From NCBI RefSeq assembly GCF_016907815.1, contig NZ_JAFBCQ010000001.1, forward strand, positions 558,001 through 622,000: a DNA stretch of 64,000 nt, in the 5' to 3' direction. The notes beneath the pieces were generated by a model. The model searched no databases. It was not told the origin of the DNA and saw only the letters and a list, made by a program, of their open reading frames with translations. The stretch comes from Microbacterium aurum. GTDB lineage: Bacteria > Actinomycetota > Actinomycetes > Actinomycetales > Microbacteriaceae. This document shows, one piece after another, positions 44,990 through 53,706 of the stretch (position 1 is the first letter of the stretch; each line of letters begins with the position of its first letter). The translations under genes were made by a program, and so were the position numbers.

Positions 44990-45330
44990 CAGACCAGCGC
45001 CCCACCCGCCGCGACCTGCTCAAGCCCGTGCAGCTGCTGGGCTTCGCATTCGCAGCCGCGGCCTTCGGCGGCATCATCGCCCTCGTGTCGATGGGCTTCT
45101 TCCAGGACCTCACCGGCCCCGAGCGCGAGCACGTCGTGGTCGTCTCGCTCGTGGTGGCGGGCATCTCCTTCATCGCGACGCTGGTGATCATCGCGCTGCT
45201 GATGCTCGCCGTCGACCCGGCGCAGATCACGCAGGAAGTCGACCGCGGCGTGCTGATGGACGAGCCGGATGCCGCGGCATCCGCCACCGGCGACGACGAC
45301 GCGACGCCGGGCGCCCCGACCGCGCACTGA
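44986..45330 (+). CDS. Small two-span membrane protein
   Basis: A 114-residue protein with two spans (LLGFAFAAAAFGGIIALVSM and VVVVSLVVAGISFIATLVII) and an acidic, alanine-rich tail. It is translationally coupled to the preceding membrane gene. No family was recognised with confidence. Confidence 0.6.
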   Translation: MTDQRPTRRDLLKPVQLLGFAFAAAAFGGIIALVSMGFFQDLTGPEREHVVVVSLVVAGISFIATLVIIALLMLAVDPAQITQEVDRGVLMDEPDAAASATGDDDATPGAPTAH

Positions 45331-45415
45331 CGGCGGGCGCCTGACCGCGCGCGCGGCCGGCGCGCCCGTCGCCCGGCGGCCCGCCGACCGAACGGCGCGG
45401 GCCGTTCGCGTTCCG

Positions 45416-45479
45416 AAAGCAGGCTGAATCGGCCGCGGCAGGCGCTGCGGCGCCCGTTCGGTTAGGTTCAGCCTGCTTT
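45416..45479. terminator. Bidirectional terminator between converging genes
   Basis: AAAGCAGGCTGAA (45416-45428) and TTCAGCCTGCTTT (45467-45479) form a perfect 13-bp stem around 38 bases, itself GC-rich. The T-run on either strand after the stem is what intrinsic termination needs. It separates the plus-strand membrane pair from purB. Confidence 0.7.
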
Positions 45480-45495
45480 TGCGACGCGCGGCGGG

Positions 45496-46899
45496 TCAGA
45501 CCCGGTCGACCAGCGCGTCGGCGAGGCCGATGTAGCCGGCCGGCGTCAGCGCCAGCAGGCGCTCCTTCGCCTCGTCGCCGATGTCGAGGCCGCCCACGAA
45601 CTCCGCCAGCTCGGGGCCGCCGACGCGGCGCCCGCGGGTCAGCTCCTTCAGCAGCGCGTACGGGTCGGTGATCTGCGAGCGCCCGGCGACGATCTCGGCG
45701 CGCACGACGGTCTGGATCGCCTCGGCGAGCACCTCCCAGTTCGCGTCGAGGTCGGCCAGCAGCACGTCGCGGCTGAGCGAGATCTCCTTGAGGCCGCGCT
45801 GCAGGTTGTCCAGCGCCAGTAGGGAGTGGCCGAAAGCGACGCCGATGTTCCGCTGCGTCGTCGAGTCGGTGAGGTCGCGCTGCATGCGGCTCGTCACGAG
45901 CGTCGAGGCGAGCGTCGTGAACAGACCCGCCGCGATCTCGAGGTTCGCCTCGGCGTTCTCGAACCGGATCGGGTTGATCTTGTGCGGCATGGTCGACGAC
46001 CCGGTCGCGCCCGCGACGGGGATCTGGGCGAAGAAGCCCATCGCGATGTACGTCCAGATGTCGGTCGCGAGATTGTGCAGGATGCCGCCGGCGTGACGCA
46101 CCCGGTCATACAGCTCGACCTGCCAGTCGTGCGATTCGATCTGCGTCGTCAGCGGGTTGAACCCGATGCCCAGGCCCTCGATGAACGTGCGCGACAGCTC
46201 CGGCCAGTCGATGTCCGGGGCGGCGGCGAGGTGCGCCGACCAGGTGCCGGTCGCGCCGGAGAACTTCGCGAGATACTCGCCGCCCTCGATCTGCGTCGCG
46301 ACGCGCTCGAGACGCCACGCGAAGACGGCGAGCTCCTTGCCCATCGTCGACGGCGTGGCGGGCTGGCCGTGCGTGCGGGAGAGCATCGCGGCATCGCGGT
46401 GCTCGCGCGCGAGCGCCGACAGCGCCTCGATCACGGCGCGCAGCTTCGGCAGCCAGACGTTCTCGACGGCGCGGCGGACGGTGAGGGCGTACGCCGCGGA
46501 GTTGATGTCCTCGCTCGTGCAGGCGAAGTGGGTGAGCTCGGCGACGGCGTCCAGGCCCAGCGACGCGAGCCGGTCGCGGACGAGGTACTCCACGGCCTTG
46601 ACGTCGTGGCGGGTGACCGACTCGGTCGAGGCGAGCCAGTCGATCTCGGTCTGCCCAAAGTCGCGGTACAGCGCCCGCAGCTGCTCCTGCTGGTCGGCGG
46701 TCAGCGGCGCCGAGCCGAACAGCGACCGGTCGGTCAGTGCGATGATCCACTCGACCTCGACCTCGACGCGGGCACGGTTCAGCCCCGCCTCCGACAGGTA
46801 GTCGGACAGCCCTGCGACGGCGCCGCGGTAGCGGCCGTCGAGGGGGCTCAGGGGCTGGTCGGCCAGGGTGGCCGAAGCCTTGGGGGTCGCTGTCGACAT
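45496..46899 (-). CDS. purB: Adenylosuccinate lyase
   Basis: A 467-residue fumarase/aspartase-fold lyase acting twice in purine synthesis. It opens LSPLDGRYRGAVAGLSDYLSE, has the CTSEDINSAAYAL motif and the signature GSSTMPHKINPIRFENAEA. This is the E. coli-like PurB class. The gene is followed at its start by the phosphatase gene in the same direction. Confidence 0.94.
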   Translation of the reverse strand: MSTATPKASATLADQPLSPLDGRYRGAVAGLSDYLSEAGLNRARVEVEVEWIIALTDRSLFGSAPLTADQQEQLRALYRDFGQTEIDWLASTESVTRHDVKAVEYLVRDRLASLGLDAVAELTHFACTSEDINSAAYALTVRRAVENVWLPKLRAVIEALSALAREHRDAAMLSRTHGQPATPSTMGKELAVFAWRLERVATQIEGGEYLAKFSGATGTWSAHLAAAPDIDWPELSRTFIEGLGIGFNPLTTQIESHDWQVELYDRVRHAGGILHNLATDIWTYIAMGFFAQIPVAGATGSSTMPHKINPIRFENAEANLEIAAGLFTTLASTLVTSRMQRDLTDSTTQRNIGVAFGHSLLALDNLQRGLKEISLSRDVLLADLDANWEVLAEAIQTVVRAEIVAGRSQITDPYALLKELTRGRRVGGPELAEFVGGLDIGDEAKERLLALTPAGYIGLADALVDRV

Positions 46900-46943
46900 G
46901 GCACGGGCTCCGATCGCAGGGTGGGGTCGGCGTGCGAGGGCGC

Positions 46944-47450
46944 TCACGACGGAGGTCGGATCGCCGGTTCGAGCTGCCGGAAGAGCGCCCGGCTCGCGCT
47001 CTCGATCATACCGAGCACCTCGTCGAACATCGGCGGCCCGGCATAGTAGGGGTCGGGCACGTCGAGGTTGCCGCCCGCGCCGGGGTCGAACGACAGCAGG
47101 AGCGCGAGCTTGTCGGCATCCGCCTGCGTGCGCGCCCAGCTGGACAGGATGCGCTCGTGCGACCGGTCGAGCGCGACGACGAGGTCATGGCGGTCGAAAT
47201 CGTCGAGCGTGAACTGCCGCGCGCGGTGGCGGGCGCCGTCGTAGCCGCGACGGGCGAGCGCATCGAGGGTGCGCGCGTCGGCGCGCTCGCCGACGTGCCA
47301 GTCGCCGGTGCCGGCGCTGGCCGAGACGACGTGCGTGCCGAGGCCGGTGCGGTCGGCGAAGCCGCGGAAGACGATCTCGGCCATCGGCGACCGGCAGATG
47401 TTGCCCGTGCACACGAACAGCACGCGGAAGGGCTCGACACTGCGGGGCAC
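46944..47450 (-). CDS. Low-molecular-weight protein-tyrosine phosphatase
   Basis: A 168-residue phosphatase. The P-loop FVCTGNICRSPMAE near residue 14 carries the nucleophile cysteine and arginine, and the general-acid motif is VPDPYYAG. GTG 47450 lies six bases after CAGAAT. It precedes purB by 44 bp on the same strand. In actinobacteria such enzymes act on signalling or surface-polysaccharide regulators. Confidence 0.88.
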   Translation of the reverse strand: MPRSVEPFRVLFVCTGNICRSPMAEIVFRGFADRTGLGTHVVSASAGTGDWHVGERADARTLDALARRGYDGARHRARQFTLDDFDRHDLVVALDRSHERILSSWARTQADADKLALLLSFDPGAGGNLDVPDPYYAGPPMFDEVLGMIESASRALFRQLEPAIRPPS

Positions 47451-47591
47451 CCGTTCATTCTGGCCGAGGTCGCCCGGTGTGCACAGGCCGGGAGGTCATC
47501 GCCTCCTCCCCAGCGGACCATCCGCGCCGATTGTCCACCGATCGGGGTCGCCCGCGCCCACGGCCGGCGGCGCGCGGGCACGCTGGCAGGC

Positions 47592-47882
47592 ATGCACCCC
47601 TCGTCGTCTCCCGCTGCCGATGCCGTCCTCGCCGCGCTCGCCGCCGCCCGCGGCCTCGTCCGCGATGCGCGGGCGGATGCCGCCGACCTGCGGCTGCGCG
47701 CGATGGGCATCGCCGACGGCACGCGGTGGCGCTCGCGCGCGGCCGATGACTACCGGGCCGCCATGCACGAATTCATCGCGCGCCTCGACCGGCTGGTGTC
47801 CGAGCTCGGCGCGTGCGACGGCGACCTCGCCGACATGCAGCGGACCGAGTCCGCCGCCGCGCTGACCGGGGTGAGCCCGTGA
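47592..47882 (+). CDS. Small helical protein, WXG100-like
   Basis: A 96-residue protein, mostly helix, with the turn TRWRSRAADDYRAAM. A Trp-x-Ser followed by AAxxYR is the kind of hairpin turn seen in WXG100 proteins that travel through type VII secretion. It overlaps the next gene by four bases (GTGA). No secretion genes are near, so the assignment is tentative. Confidence 0.5.
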   Translation: MHPSSSPAADAVLAALAAARGLVRDARADAADLRLRAMGIADGTRWRSRAADDYRAAMHEFIARLDRLVSELGACDGDLADMQRTESAAALTGVSP

Positions 47883-49147
47883 CCGGCCCCGATGACATCG
47901 AGATCTCCAGCGGCGGCGCGGTCGCGGTCGACACCGAGAGCCTCCGCGGTGCGGCGGCTCAGCTGCGGTTGCTGGCGGACGGGTGCGAGCGCGTGCGCGA
48001 CGGGCTGGCCCGCGCCGAGAGCGTCATGATGGTGCAGGGCCGGCGGTTCCTGTTCACTCCGACGAGGGAGGCGCGGGAGTGCGCGGAGGCCGCCGCGGCC
48101 GTCGCCGGCGGCCTGACGATGCTCGCCGACACCTACGAGTACGTGGAGCTGTCGGCCCAGGCCGAGGCGGCCCGCGCCGGCGGCGACGTGCGGCTGGCCG
48201 AGATGCTCGAGAAGCGCCGGCGCGAACTGGCGGGATTCGATCCGGAGCTGCCCGCGCGCGCCGAGCAGGTCTCCGACGCGTGGCGCCACGGCCGCGACGA
48301 CGCGCTCACGACCCACCTCGGCCGCTACGCCTTCCTCCTCGGCGGGGGACTGGGCAGCTTCCTCGTCGGACCGGCGTACGTCGGCCTCATCGACCGGGTC
48401 GGCCGCGGCACGCCCTCGGCGCCCCCGACGGGGGAGCCCCGCCGGATCGAGCTCACCCCCGTGCGCGAAGGGCGGACGACGGCGCCGGACTCGGTGACGG
48501 CGCTCGCCCGCCGCATCCCCTCCGGTGACGGCCGCGTGCGCGTGGAGCGCTACCGGCGGGCCGACGGCTCGCGGGAGTTCACCGTCTACGCCGCCGGAAC
48601 GCAGCGGATGCTCCCGGGGGCGGAGCCGTTCGACATGGCGTCGAACCTCGAGCTGTACACCGGGGCGCGGTCGACGTCGTACGACGCCATCACGCAGGCG
48701 TTGACGGATGCCGGGGCGCGCCCCGGTGCGACCGTCAACCTCGTCGGGTACTCGCAGGGCGCGATGGCGGTGACGGCGGTCGCCCTGTCGGGGACGTACG
48801 AGGTGCCGATGCTCGTCACGTTCGGCAGCCCGGTGCAGGCCGACGTGGGGGAGGGCACGCTCAGCGTCGCCCTCCGCCACGGCGACGACCTGGTGTCGGC
48901 GCTCGCCGCCGGCGGGCTCGCGGGCGGCGCGGGGGCGGCGGGCAGCTTCGTCGCCGAGCGGACGGTGGCGAGCCCCCTGACGCAGGACGGTCTGCTGGTG
49001 GCGCCGCACATGATGGGCGAGTACCTCGAGACCGCGCGGGCGCTCGACGACTCGACCGACCCGCGCATGGCCGCCGTCCGCGATCGCCTCGCCGGCTGGG
49101 GGGACGCGGCATCCGCCGACGTCACGGTCTACGCCGCGACGGAGTGA
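47879..49147 (+). CDS. Helical N-terminus plus alpha/beta hydrolase-like protein
   Basis: A 422-residue protein. About 140 helical residues resemble type VII secretion (LXG/WXG) leader parts; a hydrophobic stretch around 148-175 (FLLGGGLGSFLVGPAYVGLI) follows. The C-terminal half is an alpha/beta hydrolase with nucleophile elbow GYSQGAMA. It starts at GTG overlapping its small partner. A secreted or surface effector with a helper is one reading; a cytosolic esterase is another. Confidence 0.6.
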   Translation: MTGPDDIEISSGGAVAVDTESLRGAAAQLRLLADGCERVRDGLARAESVMMVQGRRFLFTPTREARECAEAAAAVAGGLTMLADTYEYVELSAQAEAARAGGDVRLAEMLEKRRRELAGFDPELPARAEQVSDAWRHGRDDALTTHLGRYAFLLGGGLGSFLVGPAYVGLIDRVGRGTPSAPPTGEPRRIELTPVREGRTTAPDSVTALARRIPSGDGRVRVERYRRADGSREFTVYAAGTQRMLPGAEPFDMASNLELYTGARSTSYDAITQALTDAGARPGATVNLVGYSQGAMAVTAVALSGTYEVPMLVTFGSPVQADVGEGTLSVALRHGDDLVSALAAGGLAGGAGAAGSFVAERTVASPLTQDGLLVAPHMMGEYLETARALDDSTDPRMAAVRDRLAGWGDAASADVTVYAATE

Positions 49148-49153
49148 GGCGCC

Positions 49154-49549
49154 TCAGCGGCGCTTCAGCTGCGGGCGCAGGATGATGCCGAAGATCCAGT
49201 TGATGAGGGAGATGACGAGCGCGGCGACGACGCCGAGCCAGAAGTCCTCGACGCGCAGCCCCCAGCCCCACCAGTGGGTGAGCCACGCCGTCAGCCACAG
49301 CAGGAACCCGTTGATGACGAGCGAGATGAGCCCCAGGGTCAGGATGTACAGCGGGAACGCGATGATCTTCACCACGGTCCCGATGATCGTGTTGACGATC
49401 GCGAAGATCGCCGCGACCGCGAGCAGGGTGAGCACGAGCTGCAGCGTCTCGCCCGGCGGGAACGGGATGACCGTGACGCGGAGAGCCGCGATCAGAGTGA
49501 CGACCCAGATCGCGAAGGCGTTGACGATGACGCGGATGAGGAAGCGCAT
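49154..49549 (-). CDS. Phage-holin-IV-type four-span membrane protein
   Basis: A 131-residue protein with four spans and the pattern of PF04020 (mycobacterial four-span 'phage holin'): ETLQLVLTLLAVAAIFAIVN, then LISLVINGFLLWLTAWL and LVISLINWIFGIILRP. Despite the name, most members are chromosomal with unknown roles. Its stop lies seven bases from the hydrolase stop on the other strand. Confidence 0.75.
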   Translation of the reverse strand: MRFLIRVIVNAFAIWVVTLIAALRVTVIPFPPGETLQLVLTLLAVAAIFAIVNTIIGTVVKIIAFPLYILTLGLISLVINGFLLWLTAWLTHWWGWGLRVEDFWLGVVAALVISLINWIFGIILRPQLKRR

Positions 49550-49599
49550 AGTGCCGCCAGTCTGACACGGCGGCGGGGCGCAGGGAATGGGCGATGGCG

Positions 49600-49968
49600 T
49601 CAGCGAGGCACGCGATGCGCCGCGATCCGATGCTCTGCCTCATCGAGGTCGATGCGGCCTTCGGCGACACCGACGACGAGGTCGAAGGCCACATCGGTCG
49701 TGAAGTTGTGCACGTACCCATTGATCCAGAGGAAGGAAACCATGAGCGTCCATCCGCTGCGCTTGTTGCCGTCGAAGAAGGGCTGGTTCTTCACCACACT
49801 TTCCAGTAGCGCGGCGGCCTTCCGATCCAGCGACGGGTACGCGTCCGCGCCGAAAACCGTCGTGGCAGGGCGTGCGAGCGCCGACGCCAGGAGGCCGTGA
49901 TCCCGGACATGGAATCCGAATTCCTGCGCGACGAGAAGCGCGTCGTCGAGGGTCACATACTCCGTCAT
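49600..49968 (-). CDS. doc: Doc-type Fic toxin with altered active-site histidine
   Basis: A 122-residue death-on-curing-like protein. The Fic motif, normally H-P-F-x-D-G-N-x-R, reads NQPFFDGNKRSG at residues 61-72: Gln62 replaces the catalytic histidine, while Asp66, Gly67, Asn68 and Arg70 remain. Doc kinases modify elongation factor Tu; loss of the histidine would abolish or change that. Its start overlaps the antitoxin stop (ATGA). Confidence 0.8.
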   Translation of the reverse strand: MTEYVTLDDALLVAQEFGFHVRDHGLLASALARPATTVFGADAYPSLDRKAAALLESVVKNQPFFDGNKRSGWTLMVSFLWINGYVHNFTTDVAFDLVVGVAEGRIDLDEAEHRIAAHRVPR

Positions 49969-50171
49969 GCGTCTTCCAACCGTTGCAACAGCTCGGCGTC
50001 GTGGGTACGCACGAAGTCGATCGCTCCGCGGATCTCGCCCCGTCGTCCGCTGCGCGCGACGATCGCCTCCGCGGCTTGAATGAGCAGGGCATGCTTAGAG
50101 ATGTGCTGTTCCGCCGCCAGGGTTTCGAGCTTGCGGTCGAGGTCTTCGGGCAGTCGCAGTGTCATGGCCAT
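49965..50171 (-). CDS. Ribbon-helix-helix antitoxin
   Basis: A 68-residue protein. MTLRLPEDLDRKLETLA is a ribbon-helix-helix DNA-binding start, and the C-terminal part IDFVRTHDAELLQRLEDA would wrap the toxin. ATG 50171 is used here, with ATG 50165 possible. It is first in the operon, as is usual for Doc partners, and the palindromes overlapping its start are probable autoregulatory operators. Confidence 0.78.
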   Translation of the reverse strand: MAMTLRLPEDLDRKLETLAAEQHISKHALLIQAAEAIVARSGRRGEIRGAIDFVRTHDAELLQRLEDA

Positions 50172-50202
50172 ACCAAAATGGTATTGCCACCGATTCGATA
50201 CC
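50171..50202. promoter_or_regulatory. Operator of the toxin-antitoxin pair
   Basis: TACCA-AAA-TGGTA (50171-50183) is a perfect palindrome overlapping the antitoxin start. GGTAT (50180-50184) and ATACC (50198-50202) add a second inverted pair 18 bp away. Such paired boxes suit a ribbon-helix-helix dimer repressing its own operon. Confidence 0.6.
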
Positions 50203-50252
50203 ACAAGGCTCGCGGCCCGCGCTCAGAGAATCCCCGCTCCTAGAATCGAGGC

Positions 50253-51320
50253 GTGACCGACTTCCCCGTCCGCATCCGCCCGGAGATCGCCGCCCTGCCC
50301 GCCTATAAGCAGGGCCGGCAGGCCGGGGCCGAGGCGTTCAAGCTCTCCAGCAACGAGAACCCCTTCGACCCGCTGCCGGGGGTGGTCGAGGCCGTCAGCG
50401 CCGCCGGCGCGTTCAACCGGTACCCCGACGCGTCGTCGCCGCGCCTGCGCGCGCGGCTCGCGGAGCGGTACGGCGTCGCCGACGACGCGGTGCACGTCGC
50501 CGCCGGATCGGTGTCGATCCTGTACCAGCTCGCCCAGGCCACGAGCGGCCCCGGCGACGAGATCCTCTTCTCGTGGCGCTCGTTCGAGGCCTACCCCGGA
50601 CTCGCCACGGTCGCCGGCGCGAGGGCGGCCACGGTGCCCAACGACGCCGCAGGCGGTCATGACCTCGATGCGATGGCGGATGCCGTCACCGACCGGACGC
50701 GCATGATCATCGTCTGCAGTCCGAACAATCCGACCGGTCCCGTCGTCACGCAGGACGCGTTCGACGCGTTCCTCGCCCGCGTGCCGGGCGATGTGCTCGT
50801 GGTCCTCGACGAGGCCTACGCCGAGTTCGTCACGCAACCCGGCGCCGTCGACGGCCGCCGTGTGGTCGCGACGGGGCACCCGAACGTCGTCGTGCTGCGC
50901 ACCTTCTCCAAGGCGTACGGCCTCGCGGGGCTGCGTGTCGGATACGCCGTGGGCGACCCCCGCATCCTGTCCGCCGCCCGCACCACCGGCATCCCGCTGT
51001 CGGTGACGGCGGCCGCCGAGGAGGCGGCGCTGGCGAGCCTGGATGCCGAGGACGAGCTCCTGGAGCGCGTCGGCGTCATCGCGCAGCGCCGCGACCGGCT
51101 GGCCGCGCGGCTGCGCGAGGCCGGCTGGGACGTCCCGGAGGCGCAGGGCAACTTCGTGTGGCTGCCCGCCGGCGACCGCGCGCTCGAGGTGGCCGCCGCG
51201 TTCGAGGCGCAGGACCTCATCGTGCGTCCCTTCGCCGGTGACGGCGTGCGCATCACGGTGGGCGAGGAGGAGTCCCTCGACCGGGTCGTCGACGTCGCGG
51301 CATCCGTCGCCCCGCGCTGA
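50253..51320 (+). CDS. HisC-like PLP aminotransferase
   Basis: A 355-residue class I/II aminotransferase. [14 protein letters not shown] is the HisC opening, [10 protein letters not shown] and VLDEAYAEF bind PLP, and Lys220 in [15 protein letters not shown] holds the cofactor. HisC (histidinol phosphate) and aromatic aminotransferase Pat are equally possible; no his genes lie nearby. GTG 50253 follows TAGAAT by six bases, so the transcript is leaderless. Confidence 0.84.
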   Translation: MTDFPVRIRPEIAALPAYKQGRQAGAEAFKLSSNENPFDPLPGVVEAVSAAGAFNRYPDASSPRLRARLAERYGVADDAVHVAAGSVSILYQLAQATSGPGDEILFSWRSFEAYPGLATVAGARAATVPNDAAGGHDLDAMADAVTDRTRMIIVCSPNNPTGPVVTQDAFDAFLARVPGDVLVVLDEAYAEFVTQPGAVDGRRVVATGHPNVVVLRTFSKAYGLAGLRVGYAVGDPRILSAARTTGIPLSVTAAAEEAALASLDAEDELLERVGVIAQRRDRLAARLREAGWDVPEAQGNFVWLPAGDRALEVAAAFEAQDLIVRPFAGDGVRITVGEEESLDRVVDVAASVAPR

Positions 51321-51366
51321 CGCGCTGCGCCTGCCCCGCCCCTGTCGCGCACCGCCCCTGTCGCGT

Positions 51367-51430
51367 GAGACGCGGTCTCTGCACCGAGACCGACTCTGTG
51401 CACCGGTGTCTCGGTGCAGGAACGGTGTCT
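51367..51430. repeat. Nested inverted repeat in an intergenic gap
   Basis: CTGCACCGAGAC (51379-51390) and GTCTCGGTGCAG (51408-51419) are perfect complements, enclosed by GAGAC (51367-51371) and GTCTC (51426-51430). The gap 51321-51589 otherwise contains CCTGTCGCGCACCGCCCCTGT-like direct repeats and nothing coding. It may be the aminotransferase terminator or a dispersed element. Confidence 0.5.
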
Positions 51431-51589
51431 CGCGGCTGGAGCGGTGGGGATGGGTGCGGTGGGCGCCGCCGGTCGCGGCCGGCCGCCGCCGGGCGACGGA
51501 TGCCGGTTGTCGGCCGGCTACGGAGGATTCCGGCATCCGTTGTCCCGCTCATGCAGAGCCGCGCATGTGATCGGGTCTAGCGTGGGAGG

Positions 51590-52720
51590 ATGACCCCGCC
51601 TGACGACCCGGCACTCGTGCGCGTCCTGGCCTCCGACGGGACGTTCGCTCCCACCCCCGAAGCCGAGCGCTACCTGCCGCTCATCGACGCGCTCGCCGAC
51701 AGCGATCTCGAGATGTTCTACCGCGACATGGTGATGGTGCGCGCCTTCGACCAGCAGGCGACGAACCTGCAGCGACAGGGACAGCTCGCGCTGTGGCCGC
51801 CGTCCCTCGGGCAGGAGGCCGCGCAGGTCGGATCGGTGCGCGCCGCCCGCGCGCAGGACCACATCTTCCCGTCGTACCGCGAGCACGTCGTCGCGACGAC
51901 GCGCGGCGTCGACCCGATCGACATCATCCGTGTGATGCGCGGCCTCACGCACGGCGGCTGGGATCCGACGGACCCCCGCAACGGCAACGTGCACATCTAC
52001 ACGCTCGTGCTCGGGTCGCAGACCCTGCACGCGACGGGATACGGCATGGGGCTCGTGTTCGACAAGCGCTGCGGCACGGGCGACCCCCAGCGCGACGAGG
52101 CCGTCATCGTCTACTACGGCGACGGCGCATCGAGCCAGGGCGACGTGCACGAGGCGATGGTCTTCGCGAACACGTACCGCACGCCGCAGGTGTTCTTTCT
52201 GCAGAACAACCAGTGGGCGATCTCGGTGCCGGTCGCGACCCAGTCGCGGGGCCCGCTGTACCGCCGCGGCGCGGGCTACGGCATGCCGTCCGCCCTTGTC
52301 GACGGCAACGACGTGCTCGCCAGCTACGCCGTCAGCAAGCTCGCGCTCGACGAGGCGCGCGCCGGCGGCGGCCCGCAGGCGATCGAGGCGATGACCTACC
52401 GCCTGGGCGCCCACACCACGAGCGATGACCCCACGAAGTACCGCACCACCGACGAGGAGCAGTCGTGGGTGCGCCGCGATCCCATCGCCCGCATGCGCGC
52501 GTACCTCGAGGGACGGGGAGCCGCGGCATCCTTCTTCACCGAGGTGGATGCCGAGGCGCAGGCCTACGCCGACGACGTGCGCGTGCGCACGAACGCGCTC
52601 GGCGGACTCAAGCCCGACGCGATGTTCGCGCACGTGTACAGCGAGGCGCACTCGCTGATCGAGGAGCAGCAGCGCTGGCTTACGGAGTACGAGGCCTCGT
52701 TCGAGGGAGGTGCGGCATGA
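51590..52720 (+). CDS. 2-oxoacid dehydrogenase E1 alpha subunit
   Basis: A 376-residue thiamine-diphosphate-dependent decarboxylase subunit of a pyruvate or branched-chain 2-oxoacid dehydrogenase complex. The cofactor motif runs from GDG at 177-179 to NN at 206-207, with HIFPSYREH and TYRLGAHTTSDDPTKYR also conserved. GGGAGG precedes the ATG. It overlaps the E1 beta gene by four bases. The separate alpha/beta form differs from the single-chain AceE that actinobacteria use for pyruvate, favouring branched-chain acids. Confidence 0.88.
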   Translation: MTPPDDPALVRVLASDGTFAPTPEAERYLPLIDALADSDLEMFYRDMVMVRAFDQQATNLQRQGQLALWPPSLGQEAAQVGSVRAARAQDHIFPSYREHVVATTRGVDPIDIIRVMRGLTHGGWDPTDPRNGNVHIYTLVLGSQTLHATGYGMGLVFDKRCGTGDPQRDEAVIVYYGDGASSQGDVHEAMVFANTYRTPQVFFLQNNQWAISVPVATQSRGPLYRRGAGYGMPSALVDGNDVLASYAVSKLALDEARAGGGPQAIEAMTYRLGAHTTSDDPTKYRTTDEEQSWVRRDPIARMRAYLEGRGAAASFFTEVDAEAQAYADDVRVRTNALGGLKPDAMFAHVYSEAHSLIEEQQRWLTEYEASFEGGAA

Positions 52721-53694
52721 CGGAGTCGATGGCGCTCGCGAAGGCGCTCACGGCGGGCATGCGCGCCGCGATGGCCGCCGACGACCACGTCGTGCTGATG
52801 GGTGAGGACATCGGCAAGCTCGGCGGCGTCTTCCGCGTGACCGAGGGGCTGCAGGCCGAGTTCGGCGAGCAGCGCGTGATCGACAGCCCGCTCGCCGAGT
52901 CGGGCCTCGTCGGCACCGCGATCGGTCTCGCGCTGGCCGGCTTCCGCCCGGTCGTGGAGATCCAGTTCGACGGGTTCGTCTTCCCGGCGTTCGACCAGAT
53001 CACGACGCAGCTGGCGAAGCTGACGAACCGGCTCGAGGGCGCAGCATCCCTCCCCGTCGTGATCCGCATCCCGTACGGCGGGCACATCGGCGCGATCGAG
53101 CACCACCAGGAGAGCCCCGAGGCATACTTCGCGCACACCCCGGGCCTGCGGGTGGTGTCGCCGTCGACCCCGAACGACGCGTACTGGATGATCCAGGACG
53201 CTATTCGCTCGCCCGACCCGGTGATCTTCCTCGAGCCGAAGGCGAAGTACTGGCTGAAGGGCGAGGTCGACACCGCCGAGCGTGCGCTGCCGCTGCACGC
53301 GTCGCGCGTCGTCCGCCGCGGCACCGACGTGACCCTCGTCGGCCACGGCGCCATGGTCACGACGCTCCTGCAGGCGGCCGCGCTCGCCGAGAGTGAGGGG
53401 ACCTCGTGCGAGGTCGTCGACGTGCGCTCGCTGTCGCCGATCGACTACGGACCGATCCTCGACTCGGTGCGGCGCACGGGTCGCATGGTCTACGCGCAGG
53501 AGGCGCCGGGCAACGTCTCGGTGGGCTCGGAGGTCGCCGCGACCGTCATGGAGCGGGCGTTCTTCGCGCTGGAGGCGCCCGTCCTGCGCGTGTCGGGCTT
53601 CGACGTGCCGTTCCCGCCCGCCAAGCTCGAGGGCACGTACCTGCCCGATGCCGACCGCATTCTCGAGGCCGTGGACCGCGCCCTCGCCTACTGA
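52717..53694 (+). CDS. 2-oxoacid dehydrogenase E1 beta subunit
   Basis: A 325-residue transketolase-like beta subunit. MGEDIGKLGGVFRVTEGL, DSPLAESGLVGTAIGLALAG and EIQFDGFVFPAFDQI are all characteristic. It makes the E1 heterotetramer with the preceding gene and is 12 bp from E2. Confidence 0.92.
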   Translation: MTESMALAKALTAGMRAAMAADDHVVLMGEDIGKLGGVFRVTEGLQAEFGEQRVIDSPLAESGLVGTAIGLALAGFRPVVEIQFDGFVFPAFDQITTQLAKLTNRLEGAASLPVVIRIPYGGHIGAIEHHQESPEAYFAHTPGLRVVSPSTPNDAYWMIQDAIRSPDPVIFLEPKAKYWLKGEVDTAERALPLHASRVVRRGTDVTLVGHGAMVTTLLQAAALAESEGTSCEVVDVRSLSPIDYGPILDSVRRTGRMVYAQEAPGNVSVGSEVAATVMERAFFALEAPVLRVSGFDVPFPPAKLEGTYLPDADRILEAVDRALAY

Positions 53695-53706
53695 CCGGGA
53701 GTCTCC

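Noticed and set aside
49154-50171. Prophage remnant suggested by the holin-type and Doc genes
   Set aside because: The four-span family is usually chromosomal, and there is no integrase, portal, capsid or tail gene nearby.
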